This document shows positions 19,300 to 27,679 of a stretch of DNA of 64,000 nucleotides, piece by piece. Source of the DNA: Mycobacterium sp. E3251. GTDB lineage: Bacteria; Actinomycetota; Actinomycetes; Mycobacteriales; Mycobacteriaceae. Below the pieces are notes generated by a model. It worked only from the letters and a program-made list of their open reading frames with translations. It was not told where the DNA came from and did not search any database. The position numbers were made by a program, and so were the translations under genes. The stretch is from positions 26,837 to 90,836 of the forward strand of contig NZ_LZJF01000107.1 of assembly GCF_001666835.1 (NCBI RefSeq), given 5' to 3'. Positions within the stretch are counted from its first letter, which is position 1, and the number at the start of each line of letters is the position of its first letter.

Positions 19300-20216
19300 T
19301 GCAGCGCCTGCTCTTTCAATGCCAGGGCGGCCTCGCCGCGGGTGTAACTCACCTCGCGAATGCCGAGCGCGTCGCGGAGCTTGCCTGCGGGCAGGGTGAC
19401 CGGCTTGGGCGCCGGACCGTCACCGGGCCGCGGCAGCGGGTACGCGGTCGTCGTCCCGCTGTAGAACGTCACGTTGCCTTCCGTTTTGGAAAACAATTGG
19501 TGCACATGCCCATTGAGGCAGGTGACCGACGAGAACCGGCGCAGGTAGCTCAGCGCCTGGGCCGCGTCGTCGGTGCCCCAGCCCCAGTTGGGGTACATCG
19601 CGAACAACGGGATGTGGCTGAACACGATGATGGGGGTATCGCTCGACAGCCGCGCGACATCCTTTTCCACGAACGACAATTGGTCGGCACCCAGATGCCC
19701 GAGCTTGTGCAGGTTCAGCGTGTTGACCAGCGCAATCACGTGCACGCCCGCGGTGTCGAAGCTGTACCAGCCGTCGCCGACGGATCCGGCACCGAAGGCG
19801 CTTCGGTACTTCTGCCCCGCATCGTCGACCGAGTCGTGCTCCCCGGGCACGGTGAACACGTGTGGCGTCTTCAGGGCCGTCATCATCTGCTTCACCTGGT
19901 CGAACTGCTCGGGGCTGGACAGGTGCGTCAGGTCGCCGGTGTGCACGACGAAATCCGGTGTGTAGCCGAGATTGTTGACCTGCTCGATCGCGTGACTGAA
20001 CGTGCCGGCGACGTCCGGGTTGGGCGCCCCGGCGAATCCGATGTGGCTGTCGCTGATCTGGGCGAACCGCAGGGTGGGCCGGGCGTGCGCGCGCTCGGCG
20101 GCCTCGGCACCCGCAACGTGCGAAATCACCTCGCCACCAACCACGGCGAAGCCCACGGCCGCCCCGAACCACGCCGTGTGCCGCATCAGCTGGCGGCGAC
20201 TCATGTTGGGGTTCAT
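19296..20216 (-). CDS. Tat-exported metallophosphoesterase
   Basis: Calcineurin-like phosphoesterase of 306 residues, probably acting outside the membrane. The N-terminus MNPNMSRRQLMRH followed by a hydrophobic stretch is a twin-arginine signal. Metal-binding motifs are in order: DSH (56-58), GDLTH (94-98), GEHD (125-128), SHIP (His201) and GHVH (236-239). The third motif is usually GNHD; Glu replaces Asn here. Its start overlaps the cupredoxin stop (ATGA). The substrate (cyclic nucleotide, phospholipid or other) cannot be told from sequence. Confidence 0.85.
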   Translation of the reverse strand: MNPNMSRRQLMRHTAWFGAAVGFAVVGGEVISHVAGAEAAERAHARPTLRFAQISDSHIGFAGAPNPDVAGTFSHAIEQVNNLGYTPDFVVHTGDLTHLSSPEQFDQVKQMMTALKTPHVFTVPGEHDSVDDAGQKYRSAFGAGSVGDGWYSFDTAGVHVIALVNTLNLHKLGHLGADQLSFVEKDVARLSSDTPIIVFSHIPLFAMYPNWGWGTDDAAQALSYLRRFSSVTCLNGHVHQLFSKTEGNVTFYSGTTTAYPLPRPGDGPAPKPVTLPAGKLRDALGIREVSYTRGEAALALKEQALQ

Positions 20217-20605
20217 CGCGTCACCACCACGCTCCCGCGCATCATCGGGTGGATGGAGCAGACGTAGTCGAACGCTCCGGCATCGGAAAAGGTGTGGGTG
20301 AAGGTGGCCCCAGTCCCCATCCCGGGTGAGTGGAACGAACCGTCGGAGGCGGCCACCGTATGCGGCTCCTCGTCGCGGTTGGTCCAGGTGACCGTGGTGC
20401 CCACGGGGACGGTCAGCGTGGCCGGCGCGAACGCGAAGCCGTCGATGATGACCTGATTGCCGCTCACCGGAGCCGCGGGCGCCGTCACCGAGCCCATCGG
20501 CATGCTGGTGCCGGAGCCGGAGCCGGTCGCGGGCCGCGAAGCCGAGCAGCCCGCCAGGAGGACCGCGGCGGCCAGGGCGACCGCCGAATGTTTTCGAAGC
20601 GTCAT
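20213..20605 (-). CDS. Cupredoxin (plastocyanin-like) lipoprotein
   Basis: Small blue-copper type electron carrier or copper-binding protein, 130 residues, exported as a lipoprotein (lipobox LLAGC, Cys20). The cupredoxin domain from about residue 50 has type-1 copper ligands His82 (EEPHTV), Cys116, His119 and Met121/122 (CSIHPMM). It lies between the Rieske gene (30-base spacer) and the phosphoesterase (4-base overlap). Two metal redox proteins in one operon point to an extracytoplasmic electron-transfer or copper-handling role. Confidence 0.88.
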   Translation of the reverse strand: MTLRKHSAVALAAAVLLAGCSASRPATGSGSGTSMPMGSVTAPAAPVSGNQVIIDGFAFAPATLTVPVGTTVTWTNRDEEPHTVAASDGSFHSPGMGTGATFTHTFSDAGAFDYVCSIHPMMRGSVVVTR

Positions 20606-20635
20606 GCCCAGGAATAGGGCGGCGGGTTACACCAC

Positions 20636-21337
20636 TCAGGCGGGCTGGTCGGGACGCGCGGGCGCGAACACCTCGATAACACCGTCGACCTCACGAACCA
20701 GCAACGCCGGCAACGGCTTCGGGGCGATCGGCAGTTGGTGGGTGAGCACCTGCCCGGTGGGCGAGAAAGACGTCGAGTGGCAGGGACAGCGCAGCGTGTC
20801 GTCGGGCGCGTCAAACCAGAGCCGGCAACCTTGGTGGGTGCATACCCCGGAGACGGCCTGCGGCTTGCCGTCGACGCGGCGGACGAATCCACTGACCGAA
20901 CCCAGGTCGAAGGGATGCATGTTCCCGTCGGTTACCTGCGAACTGGCCGCCACCCGCTGCCAGGTCCCGGCGTTCGGCGTGAGGGGCGCGTTGTCGGCGG
21001 CGGGTACCCCGCCGGATTGGCCGGCGATCACGGCCCGGTCGATGGAGACCGCGGTGACCGCGGCGGCCGCCGCGGCCGACGTGCCGACGATGACCTGGCG
21101 GCGGGTGCTGCTGCGCTGCGGCGCCGCGTGCGGTCGCGCGTCGGACATCTGCTCGGCGAGGCGACCATGCAGCTCGTCGAGGAATTCCTGCCGCGGGGCC
21201 TCGCCCCGGCGTCCGGCCGCGCGCAATTCGATCGCCGTGCGCAGCTGCGCCGCCTCGAAGTCGTCTGGGACGAACGGCCTGGGCCGCCGGCCCCGCAACA
21301 GGTCGTCGACGTATCGGCGGAGCCCTCGCGCGTTCAT
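20636..21337 (-). CDS. Membrane-anchored Rieske [2Fe-2S] protein paired with an ECF sigma factor
   Basis: Protein of 233 residues in three parts. Residues 1-75 are charged and helical, presumably cytoplasmic. A twin-arginine-like STRRQV (77-82) leads into one Ala-rich membrane segment to about 98. The outer Rieske domain binds [2Fe-2S] through Cys166/His168 (CTHQGC) and Cys184/His187 (CPCH), with Cys171/Cys186 as the stabilising disulfide pair. The ATG overlaps the sigma factor stop by four bases (ATGA). That position is normally taken by an anti-sigma factor, and the topology (cytoplasmic domain, one helix, outer sensor) fits one. The anti-sigma role is inference. Confidence 0.85.
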   Translation of the reverse strand: MNARGLRRYVDDLLRGRRPRPFVPDDFEAAQLRTAIELRAAGRRGEAPRQEFLDELHGRLAEQMSDARPHAAPQRSSTRRQVIVGTSAAAAAAVTAVSIDRAVIAGQSGGVPAADNAPLTPNAGTWQRVAASSQVTDGNMHPFDLGSVSGFVRRVDGKPQAVSGVCTHQGCRLWFDAPDDTLRCPCHSTSFSPTGQVLTHQLPIAPKPLPALLVREVDGVIEVFAPARPDQPA

Positions 21338-21882
21338 GGTGCACCCCCGTCGTTGACCTGCGCCGCCAATCGCAGCGCGCGATGCTGGAGCACCTTGGCG
21401 TTGGCGACGCTGACCCCGAGTTCCGCTGCGGAATCCTTGATCGAATGCCCTTGCAGGAAGCGCAATTCCAGGATATGCCGGTAACGGTCCGGCAGGTTGT
21501 CCAGAACCCTGGCGACACGCTGCGGCGCGGTGCTGATCGCTTCCTCGCTTTCCGGTGGTTGTTCGATGTCGTCGATCGAGGTTATCTCCCGGCCCAGGGT
21601 CTCCCGCCAATGCGCGGCCAGCACCGTTCGCGCGGTGACCCGTAGGTAGGCGCGCACCTCGCCGACGCTCGCGGTGAGCCGCAGCGGCCGCAGCGCGGCG
21701 AGGAAGACCTCGGCGGTGAGATCCTCGGCGTCGGCCCGGTTGCCGACCCGGGCGAACAGCGTGCGGTAGACCCAGGACGCGTTGTCCTGGTACACCGCTT
21801 CCCAGTCGGGATAGCCATCGTCAAAGCCGCTGTCGGGCACCGCCCGCAGCGGCCGTTTGACGGGTTCGCTTTGTGCCGCCAC
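21334..21882 (-). CDS. ECF-type RNA polymerase sigma factor
   Basis: Sigma-70 family factor of 182 residues with regions 2 and 4 only. Region 2 includes DWEAVYQDNASWVYRTLFAR and NRADAEDLTAEVFLAAL. Region 4 includes LPDRYRHILELRFLQGHSIKDSAAELGVSVANAKVLQHRAL, a helix-turn-helix for the -35 element. It is the first gene of a five-gene operon (Rieske, cupredoxin, phosphoesterase, membrane protein). It is not one of the ten ECF factors I recognise from M. tuberculosis by name. Only 45 bases separate it from the flavoprotein gene upstream. Confidence 0.9.
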   Translation of the reverse strand: MAAQSEPVKRPLRAVPDSGFDDGYPDWEAVYQDNASWVYRTLFARVGNRADAEDLTAEVFLAALRPLRLTASVGEVRAYLRVTARTVLAAHWRETLGREITSIDDIEQPPESEEAISTAPQRVARVLDNLPDRYRHILELRFLQGHSIKDSAAELGVSVANAKVLQHRALRLAAQVNDGGAP

Positions 21883-21927
21883 GTGCCTCCTCCACCCGAT
21901 GAATATCGAGCCGGGTTACACCGGTTA

Positions 21928-23343
21928 TCACGGTGCGGCTAGCGAGGTTTGTTCACTGAGCAGCGCGTCGAGTTTGGTGGCGGTGGCCGAGAACACCGAC
22001 CTGGCGATGCTCAGCAGCCGGTCGCGCACGCGGGGCTTTGCCGACGCCGGCGGCAACAGATGACCGACGAGATGGCCGAACAGGTCCAGGCGCGCCGCGG
22101 ACAGCCAGGAGGTCAGGTCCGGATCGTCGAGCCAGCGCAGCTGATTGCTGTAATCCGCCAGCGCCAACCGCAACCAGTCGACGTCGGTGTCCGGATGGGG
22201 CAACGGCACGCAAAGCTGATTCCTGGTGGTGTCGTCGGCATACGCGGCTTCGACGTGGGCGATCAGCGCGGCACTGAAGATCTGCTGGCAACCGCGCACG
22301 CTTTGCAGCGTGATCCGACCGGCGTCGAAAATGGTTGTTGCCGGACGCTTTTCGGCACCGTCGGCGGTGCAGTCGACAAACAGGGCGTCACCGTCGAGCG
22401 CCACCGTGCCACCCTCGAGGACCATCCGGTCGGCGTCGACGCGCAGCAGGTGACCCATGCGCACCACGTCGCCGATGCGTCGCAGCTGTTCGAGCTCGGC
22501 CCGCGTGACTGTCGCGCAGCGATACATCGTCGGCCGGATCGCCGGATCGATTCGCAGCACACTGCCGGCGTCCTCGAGCCGGCAGAACAAATCCTCGACC
22601 GACGCGGCGTCGTTGATCGCGCGCAGTTGGGCAATGAAGCCGACTTTGATCTGGTCGGCGAACAGCGGTCCCGGCTGCATCGTCGCGCGATCCAGCAGCC
22701 AGGAGTCGCGGGGCACGATCCAGGTCAGCCGGTCCGGCGCGATGCCCTGGCCGAGCAGCCACAGGCAGGTGTCGATGCCGGTCTTGCCCGCGCCGACGAT
22801 CACATAACGTTCGTGCGCACCCAGTTTCGGCAGGTCGTTCGGCGGCACGCAGGTGATGCCGGGCGCGACGGCGTAGGGCGGCGGGCGCATGGCCGGCACC
22901 GTGACGTGCATGTAGGTGGCGTCCACGACGCGGCGGGCCACCCTGACGGTGTAGTCGGCGCCGGCGAGCGTGGTGAAGCGGCCGTCACCGCGGTACTCAC
23001 TCATCGGGAAGTAGGAGACCCGGCCGCTCGCCAGTAGCCGCTGGCGCATCACATGGTCGTAGTAGGCGCACACCTCCCCGGCGGTGGCCAACTCGTAAAG
23101 CCCTTGGTTCCAACCGACTTGGTCGATGGAGTCGCTGCCGAGGCGCAGCGAATTGACGCCGTAGAACGCCGAGGGCTGGTGCAGCCGGACGAACGGGTAG
23201 GCCATGGTCCAGTGCCCACCCGGCTGATGATTGCGGTCCACCAACACCACGCGGGCATCCGTCTCGGACACCAGCGTGTCGACGAACGCCATGCCCATGG
23301 CGCCCGCGCCGACCACCAGGTAATCGGCCTCGACGGTGCGCAT
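21928..23343 (-). CDS. FAD/NAD(P)-binding oxidoreductase of unknown substrate
   Basis: Flavoprotein of 471 residues. The N-terminal Rossmann motif is DYLVVGAGAMGM, followed by VDRNHQPGGHW and RLHQPSAFYGVNS. A second nucleotide motif YVIVGAGKTGID lies near residue 190. This two-Rossmann layout resembles flavin-containing monooxygenase-like proteins. I chose the ATG at 23343 because the reading frame upstream overlaps the TetR gene and lacks homology. It lies 20 bases after the TetR gene on the same strand, so the two may be cotranscribed. Confidence 0.8.
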   Translation of the reverse strand: MRTVEADYLVVGAGAMGMAFVDTLVSETDARVVLVDRNHQPGGHWTMAYPFVRLHQPSAFYGVNSLRLGSDSIDQVGWNQGLYELATAGEVCAYYDHVMRQRLLASGRVSYFPMSEYRGDGRFTTLAGADYTVRVARRVVDATYMHVTVPAMRPPPYAVAPGITCVPPNDLPKLGAHERYVIVGAGKTGIDTCLWLLGQGIAPDRLTWIVPRDSWLLDRATMQPGPLFADQIKVGFIAQLRAINDAASVEDLFCRLEDAGSVLRIDPAIRPTMYRCATVTRAELEQLRRIGDVVRMGHLLRVDADRMVLEGGTVALDGDALFVDCTADGAEKRPATTIFDAGRITLQSVRGCQQIFSAALIAHVEAAYADDTTRNQLCVPLPHPDTDVDWLRLALADYSNQLRWLDDPDLTSWLSAARLDLFGHLVGHLLPPASAKPRVRDRLLSIARSVFSATATKLDALLSEQTSLAAP

Positions 23344-23363
23344 ACGCCTGAAGGCTAGCCTGC

Positions 23364-23936
23364 TCAGCCGAGGTCGGCCGCCGCGGCACGGATCTCGTTC
23401 AGGGCGGTGCGAACCAATTCGCCCAGGCTCTGATCGCCGTCGGCCGTGACCCATTCGGCGAACGCCTCCTTGAAAGCGAGCCCACCCAGCTCGGCCGCCA
23501 GGGTCGCCGCCCGGTGCGGCACGCCGCGCGCCCGCAACGCACCCGCCATGGCCGCGGCCAGACCGACCTGTTTGAGCGCATCGCGCTCCTGCAGCTCGGT
23601 GCTGGTGGCGATGACCGCTTTGAGCCGGGGCGCCAGCTCGCGATTGAACGGCGTCATCGACCCGGCCACGCGGTCCAGCCCGGCCGCGACGGCGGCGAGC
23701 GGGGTGGCGTCCGCCGGCGCCGACGAGATGCCGTCGACCAGGAGCCGCGACAGGGTTTCCTGGCCGGCCGCCAGCACCTCCCGCTTGTCGGGGAAATACC
23801 GGAAGAAGGTGCTCTTGGTCAGCCCGGCGCGATCGGCGATCTCGGCGACGGTGGTTCGGTCGTAGCCCTGTTCGGAGAACAGATGCAGCGCGGCCTCGAC
23901 CAGCCGCAGGCGCGCATCGGGTTCCCATCGGGGCAT
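23364..23936 (-). CDS. TetR-family transcriptional regulator
   Basis: Regulator of 190 residues. The N-terminal helix-turn-helix is YDRTTVAEIADRAGLTKSTF with the family ending FRYFPDKREVLAAG; the remaining residues form the ligand and dimer domain. It is divergent from the SDR gene at 24020, and the 83-base gap contains two identical-arm operators (23951-23970 and 23983-24002). It probably represses itself, the downstream flavoprotein and the divergent SDR gene. The ligand is unknown. Confidence 0.92.
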   Translation of the reverse strand: MPRWEPDARLRLVEAALHLFSEQGYDRTTVAEIADRAGLTKSTFFRYFPDKREVLAAGQETLSRLLVDGISSAPADATPLAAVAAGLDRVAGSMTPFNRELAPRLKAVIATSTELQERDALKQVGLAAAMAGALRARGVPHRAATLAAELGGLAFKEAFAEWVTADGDQSLGELVRTALNEIRAAAADLG

Positions 23937-23950
23937 CCCGACATGGTAAC

Positions 23951-23970
23951 GATGAGACCTTTATCCCATC
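23951..23970. promoter_or_regulatory. TetR operator, copy 1
   Basis: GATGAGA-N6-TCCCATC, an imperfect inverted repeat 14 bases upstream of the TetR gene start. Arms and spacer length equal those of copy 2; the spacer sequence differs. Confidence 0.65.
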
Positions 23971-23982
23971 ACCTGGTACCGT

Positions 23983-24002
23983 GATGAGACATCAGTCCCA
24001 TC
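23983..24002. promoter_or_regulatory. TetR operator, copy 2
   Basis: GATGAGA-N6-TCCCATC, extended by GT and AC to GTGATGAGAC/GTCCCATCAC. Its centre is 32 bases from that of copy 1, about three helical turns, so two dimers would sit on the same face of the DNA. Confidence 0.65.
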
Positions 24003-24019
24003 ACTCAGAGGAGACGCTC

Positions 24020-24898
24020 ATGCGGGTTTTCGTCACGGGTGCCACCGGCGGCATCGGCTCGGCCGTCGTGCCCGAACTGATCGGCGCGGGCCACGAGGTC
24101 CTCGCGCTGGCGCGCTCCGACGCGTCGGCGCTGGCCGCCCAGTCCATGGGAGCCGAGGTGCTACGCGGCGATCTCGACGACCAGAACAGCCTGCGCAGGG
24201 GCGCCGCGGAGTCCGACGCCGTAATTCACCTCGCCTTCCTGCACTTCGACGACTTCGAAAAGGCGGTCACCCAGGAGGCCGGTGCCGTCGAGGCGTTCGG
24301 CGCCGCCCTCGAGGGGACCGGCAAGCCATTCGTCATGGCCTCGGGAACGCCGGTTGTGCCCGGCCGTGCCTGCACCGAGGAGGACCCGATGCCGACCGAT
24401 GGACCTATCGGCGGACGGGGCCGAAACGCCAAGGCCGCCCTGGACCTGGCCGCCAAGGGGGTCCGGTCGGCGGTGGTCCGCCTCCCCAGGTCCGTGCACC
24501 GGGCGGGCGGGCCGTGCGGGTTCGCGTCCCTGCTTATCGAGGCGGCTCGACGCACCGGGGTGTCCGGATATGTCGGCGACGGCGGCCAGCGGTGGCCGGC
24601 CGTGCATGTCCTCGATGCCGCGTGCCTGTTTCGTTTGGTTCTCGAGGAGGCCACTCCCGGTACGGTCGCGCACGCGGTCGCCGATGAGGGGGATCCGATG
24701 CGCGCGCTCGCCGAGGCCATCGGGCGGGAACTCGGCGTGCCCACGACGCCGGTCCCGGCCGACCATTTCGGCTTCTTCGGCGCCGTCTTCGAGGCGGACC
24801 AACCGGCCTCGAGCGCGCTGACCCGCCGGAGGTTCGGTTGGCGACCCAGCCACCCGAGCCTCCTGGAAGACCTGGAAGCGGGCAACTACCTGGCGTGA
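24020..24898 (+). CDS. SDR-family NAD(P)-dependent epimerase/reductase
   Basis: Extended or atypical short-chain dehydrogenase of 292 residues: N-terminal MRVFVTGATGGIGSAVVPEL nucleotide site, DLDDQNSLRRGAAESDAVIHLAF, and a C-terminal substrate region ending LLEDLEAGNYLA. The canonical YxxxK is not clear, as in NmrA-like and atypical members. The ATG at 24020 follows GAGGAGAC. It is divergent from the TetR gene across the double operator and is its likely target. The substrate is unknown. Confidence 0.85.
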   Translation: MRVFVTGATGGIGSAVVPELIGAGHEVLALARSDASALAAQSMGAEVLRGDLDDQNSLRRGAAESDAVIHLAFLHFDDFEKAVTQEAGAVEAFGAALEGTGKPFVMASGTPVVPGRACTEEDPMPTDGPIGGRGRNAKAALDLAAKGVRSAVVRLPRSVHRAGGPCGFASLLIEAARRTGVSGYVGDGGQRWPAVHVLDAACLFRLVLEEATPGTVAHAVADEGDPMRALAEAIGRELGVPTTPVPADHFGFFGAVFEADQPASSALTRRRFGWRPSHPSLLEDLEAGNYLA

Positions 24899-24909
24899 AA
24901 CCGGTGTCC

Positions 24910-24938
24910 TTGCGACGCCCGTCGGCGGTTACTAGGAT
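24910..24938 (+). promoter_or_regulatory. Candidate SigA-type promoter of the mmsA operon
   Basis: TTGCGA at 24910-24915 and TAGGAT at 24933-24938 are separated by 17 bases. An inverted repeat GGATA-N6-TATCC (24935-24950) covers the -10 and predicted start point and could be an operator. The ATG is at 24982. Confidence 0.5.
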
Positions 24939-24981
24939 ATCCAAGTATCCGCCTCTCACGCGCGTACAACTCGAGGACACC

Positions 24982-26502
24982 ATGACAACCCAAATCCCCC
25001 ACTTCATCGATGGGCAGCGCACCGCCGGCCAATCGACCCGCACCGCCGACGTCTTCAACCCCAGCACCGGCGAGGTGCAGGCGCGGGTGCCGATGGCCGG
25101 CAAGGCCGAAGTCGACGCCGCGGTGGCCTCGGCCGTCGAGGCGCAAAAGGGTTGGGCGGCGTGGAATCCGCAGCGGCGCGCGCGTGTGCTGATGCGATTC
25201 GTCGAACTGGTCAACGACCACATGGACGAGCTCGCCGAGCTACTGTCCCTCGAGCACGGCAAGACGGTTGCCGACGCGCGCGGGGACGTCCAGCGCGGCA
25301 TCGAGGTCATCGAGTTCGCCATCGGCATCCCCCACCTGCTCAAGGGCGAGTACAGCGAAGGCGCCGGCCCGGGCATCGACGTCTACTCGCTGCGCCAGCC
25401 GCTGGGAGTGGTCGCCGGCATCACCCCGTTCAACTTCCCGGCGATGATCCCGCTGTGGAAGGCCGGGCCGGCCCTCGCGTGCGGCAACGCCTTCGTGCTC
25501 AAGCCCAGCGAGCGTGACCCGTCGGTTCCGGTGCGGCTGGCGGAGCTGTTCTTGGAGGCCGGCCTGCCGCCCGGCGTGTTCCAGGTCGTGCACGGCGACA
25601 AGGAGGCCGTCGACGCCATCCTGCACCACCCCGACATCCAGGCGGTGGGCTTCGTCGGCAGCTCCGACATCGCCCAGTACATCTATGCGACGGCCGCGGC
25701 CACCGGCAAGCGGTCGCAGTGCTTCGGCGGCGCCAAGAACCACATGATCGTGATGCCCGATGCCGACCTGGACCAGGCGGTCGACGCGCTGATCGGGGCC
25801 GGGTACGGCAGCGCCGGCGAACGGTGCATGGCGATCAGCGTCGCGGTGCCCGTCGGCGAGCGGACCGCGGAACGGTTGCGCGCCAGGCTCATTGACCGGA
25901 TCAACAACCTGCGCGTCGGGCACAGCCTGGACCCCAAGGCCGACTACGGCCCGCTGGTCACCGAGGCCGCGCTGGCGCGGGTGCGCGACTACATCGGCCA
26001 GGGCGTCGAGGCCGGCGCCGAATTGGTGATCGACGGCCGCGAGCGCGCCAGCGACGACCTGACATTCGACGACGCCAGCCTCGAGGGCGGATTCTTCATC
26101 GGCCCAACGCTGTTCGACCACGTCACTCCCGACATGTCGATCTACACCGACGAGATCTTCGGGCCGGTGCTGTGCATCGTGCGCGCCCACGATTACGAAG
26201 AGGCGCTGCGTTTGCCTTCGGAACATGAGTACGGCAACGGCGTGGCCGTCTTCACCCGCGACGGCGACGCCGCCCGCGACTTCGTGTCCCGGGTGCAGGT
26301 GGGCATGGTCGGCGTGAACGTGCCGATCCCGGTTCCGGTGGCCTACCACACCTTCGGCGGTTGGAAGCGCTCCGGCTTCGGCGACCTCAACCAGCATGGG
26401 CCCTCGTCCATCATCTTCTATACCAAGACGAAGACGGTGACGTCGAGGTGGCCGTCCGGCATCAAGGATGGCGCCGAATTCGTCATCCCCACAATGGATT
26501 AG
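24982..26502 (+). CDS. mmsA: Methylmalonate-semialdehyde dehydrogenase (acylating)
   Basis: Last step of valine catabolism: oxidises (methyl)malonate semialdehyde to propionyl-CoA or acetyl-CoA with NAD and CoA. It has 506 residues, close to the M. tuberculosis length. Family blocks are VAGITPFNFPAMIPLWKAGP, KPSERDPS, FVGSS and the catalytic cysteine block GSAGERCMA. The start is ATG at 24982, since the reading frame upstream belongs to the SDR gene region. It is first in the operon mmsA-fadE9-mmsB, with six bases to fadE9. Confidence 0.96.
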   Translation: MTTQIPHFIDGQRTAGQSTRTADVFNPSTGEVQARVPMAGKAEVDAAVASAVEAQKGWAAWNPQRRARVLMRFVELVNDHMDELAELLSLEHGKTVADARGDVQRGIEVIEFAIGIPHLLKGEYSEGAGPGIDVYSLRQPLGVVAGITPFNFPAMIPLWKAGPALACGNAFVLKPSERDPSVPVRLAELFLEAGLPPGVFQVVHGDKEAVDAILHHPDIQAVGFVGSSDIAQYIYATAAATGKRSQCFGGAKNHMIVMPDADLDQAVDALIGAGYGSAGERCMAISVAVPVGERTAERLRARLIDRINNLRVGHSLDPKADYGPLVTEAALARVRDYIGQGVEAGAELVIDGRERASDDLTFDDASLEGGFFIGPTLFDHVTPDMSIYTDEIFGPVLCIVRAHDYEEALRLPSEHEYGNGVAVFTRDGDAARDFVSRVQVGMVGVNVPIPVPVAYHTFGGWKRSGFGDLNQHGPSSIIFYTKTKTVTSRWPSGIKDGAEFVIPTMD

Positions 26503-26508
26503 GGCTCT

Positions 26509-27669
26509 ATGTTCACCCTCAACGACGACGAGCGGGTCATCACCGAGACGGCGGCCGCGTTCGCCGCCAAGCGCGTCGCCCCGCACGCCCTGGAATGGGA
26601 CGCCGCCAAACACTTTCCGACCGACGTGTTGCGCGAGTCGGCCGAGCTGGGCATGGCGGCGATCTACTGCCGCGAGGATGTCGGCGGCAGCGGCCTGCGC
26701 CGGCTCGACGGGGTCCGCATCTTCGAGCAGCTGGCCATCGCGGACCCGACCACCGCCGCGTTCCTGTCCATCCACAACATGTGTGCGTGGATGATCGATA
26801 AGTTCGGCACCGCCGAACAGCGCAAGGCCTGGGTGCCGCGGCTGGCCGCGATGGACGTCATCGCCAGTTACTGCCTCACCGAGCCGGGTGCCGGCTCCGA
26901 CGCTAGCGCCTTGAGCACCCGGGCCGTCCGGGAAGGCGGCGACTATGTGCTCGACGGTGTCAAGCAGTTCATCTCCGGCGCCGGCGCCTCCGACGTGTAC
27001 GTGGTGATGGCGAGGACCGGCGGTGACGGCCCGCGCGGCATCTCGGCCTTCGTCGTCGAAAAGGGCGCTCCGGGGCTCAGTTTCGGTGCGCTGGAAGAGA
27101 AGATGGGCTGGCATGCCCAACCCACCGCGCAGGTGATCCTGGAGGGCGTGCGGGTACCCGCCGAGGCCATGCTGGGCGGCGCGGACGGCGAAGGCGCCGG
27201 ATTCGGCATCGCGATGAACGGCCTCAACGGCGGCCGGCTCAACATCGCGGCGTGCTCGCTGGGCGGCGCCCAATCCGCCTTCGACAAGGCGGGCGCCTAC
27301 GTCCGGGAACGGCAAGCGTTCGGCAAGGCACTGCTCGACGAGCCCACCATCCGGTTCACCCTGGCCGACATGGCCACCGGGCTGGAAACGTCGCGAATGA
27401 TGTTGTGGCGGGCCGCGGATGCGCTGGACAACGACGACCCCGACAAGGTCGAGCTGTGCGCAATGGCCAAGCGCTACGTCACCGACACCTGCTTCGAGGT
27501 GGCCGACAAGGCCCTGCAGCTGCACGGCGGCTACGGGTATCTGCGTGAGTATGGTCTGGAAAAGATCGTCCGCGATCTGCGGGTGCATCGAATCCTGGAA
27601 GGGACCAACGAAATCATGCGGGTGGTCATCGGCCGCGCCGAGGCCGGACGATTCCGCGCGACCGCTTAG
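26509..27669 (+). CDS. fadE9: Acyl-CoA dehydrogenase FadE9 (isobutyryl-CoA type)
   Basis: FAD-dependent acyl-CoA dehydrogenase, 386 residues. By context it acts on isobutyryl-CoA in valine degradation. Family signatures: CLTEPGAGSDASAL, RQAFGKALLDEPTIRFTLAD, and the catalytic Glu near the C-terminus in RILEGTNEIMRVVIGR. It lies between mmsA and mmsB, the order of Rv0753c-Rv0751c. Substrate assignment rests on the operon. Confidence 0.95.
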   Translation: MFTLNDDERVITETAAAFAAKRVAPHALEWDAAKHFPTDVLRESAELGMAAIYCREDVGGSGLRRLDGVRIFEQLAIADPTTAAFLSIHNMCAWMIDKFGTAEQRKAWVPRLAAMDVIASYCLTEPGAGSDASALSTRAVREGGDYVLDGVKQFISGAGASDVYVVMARTGGDGPRGISAFVVEKGAPGLSFGALEEKMGWHAQPTAQVILEGVRVPAEAMLGGADGEGAGFGIAMNGLNGGRLNIAACSLGGAQSAFDKAGAYVRERQAFGKALLDEPTIRFTLADMATGLETSRMMLWRAADALDNDDPDKVELCAMAKRYVTDTCFEVADKALQLHGGYGYLREYGLEKIVRDLRVHRILEGTNEIMRVVIGRAEAGRFRATA

Positions 27670-27679
27670 AAAGGCAGCC

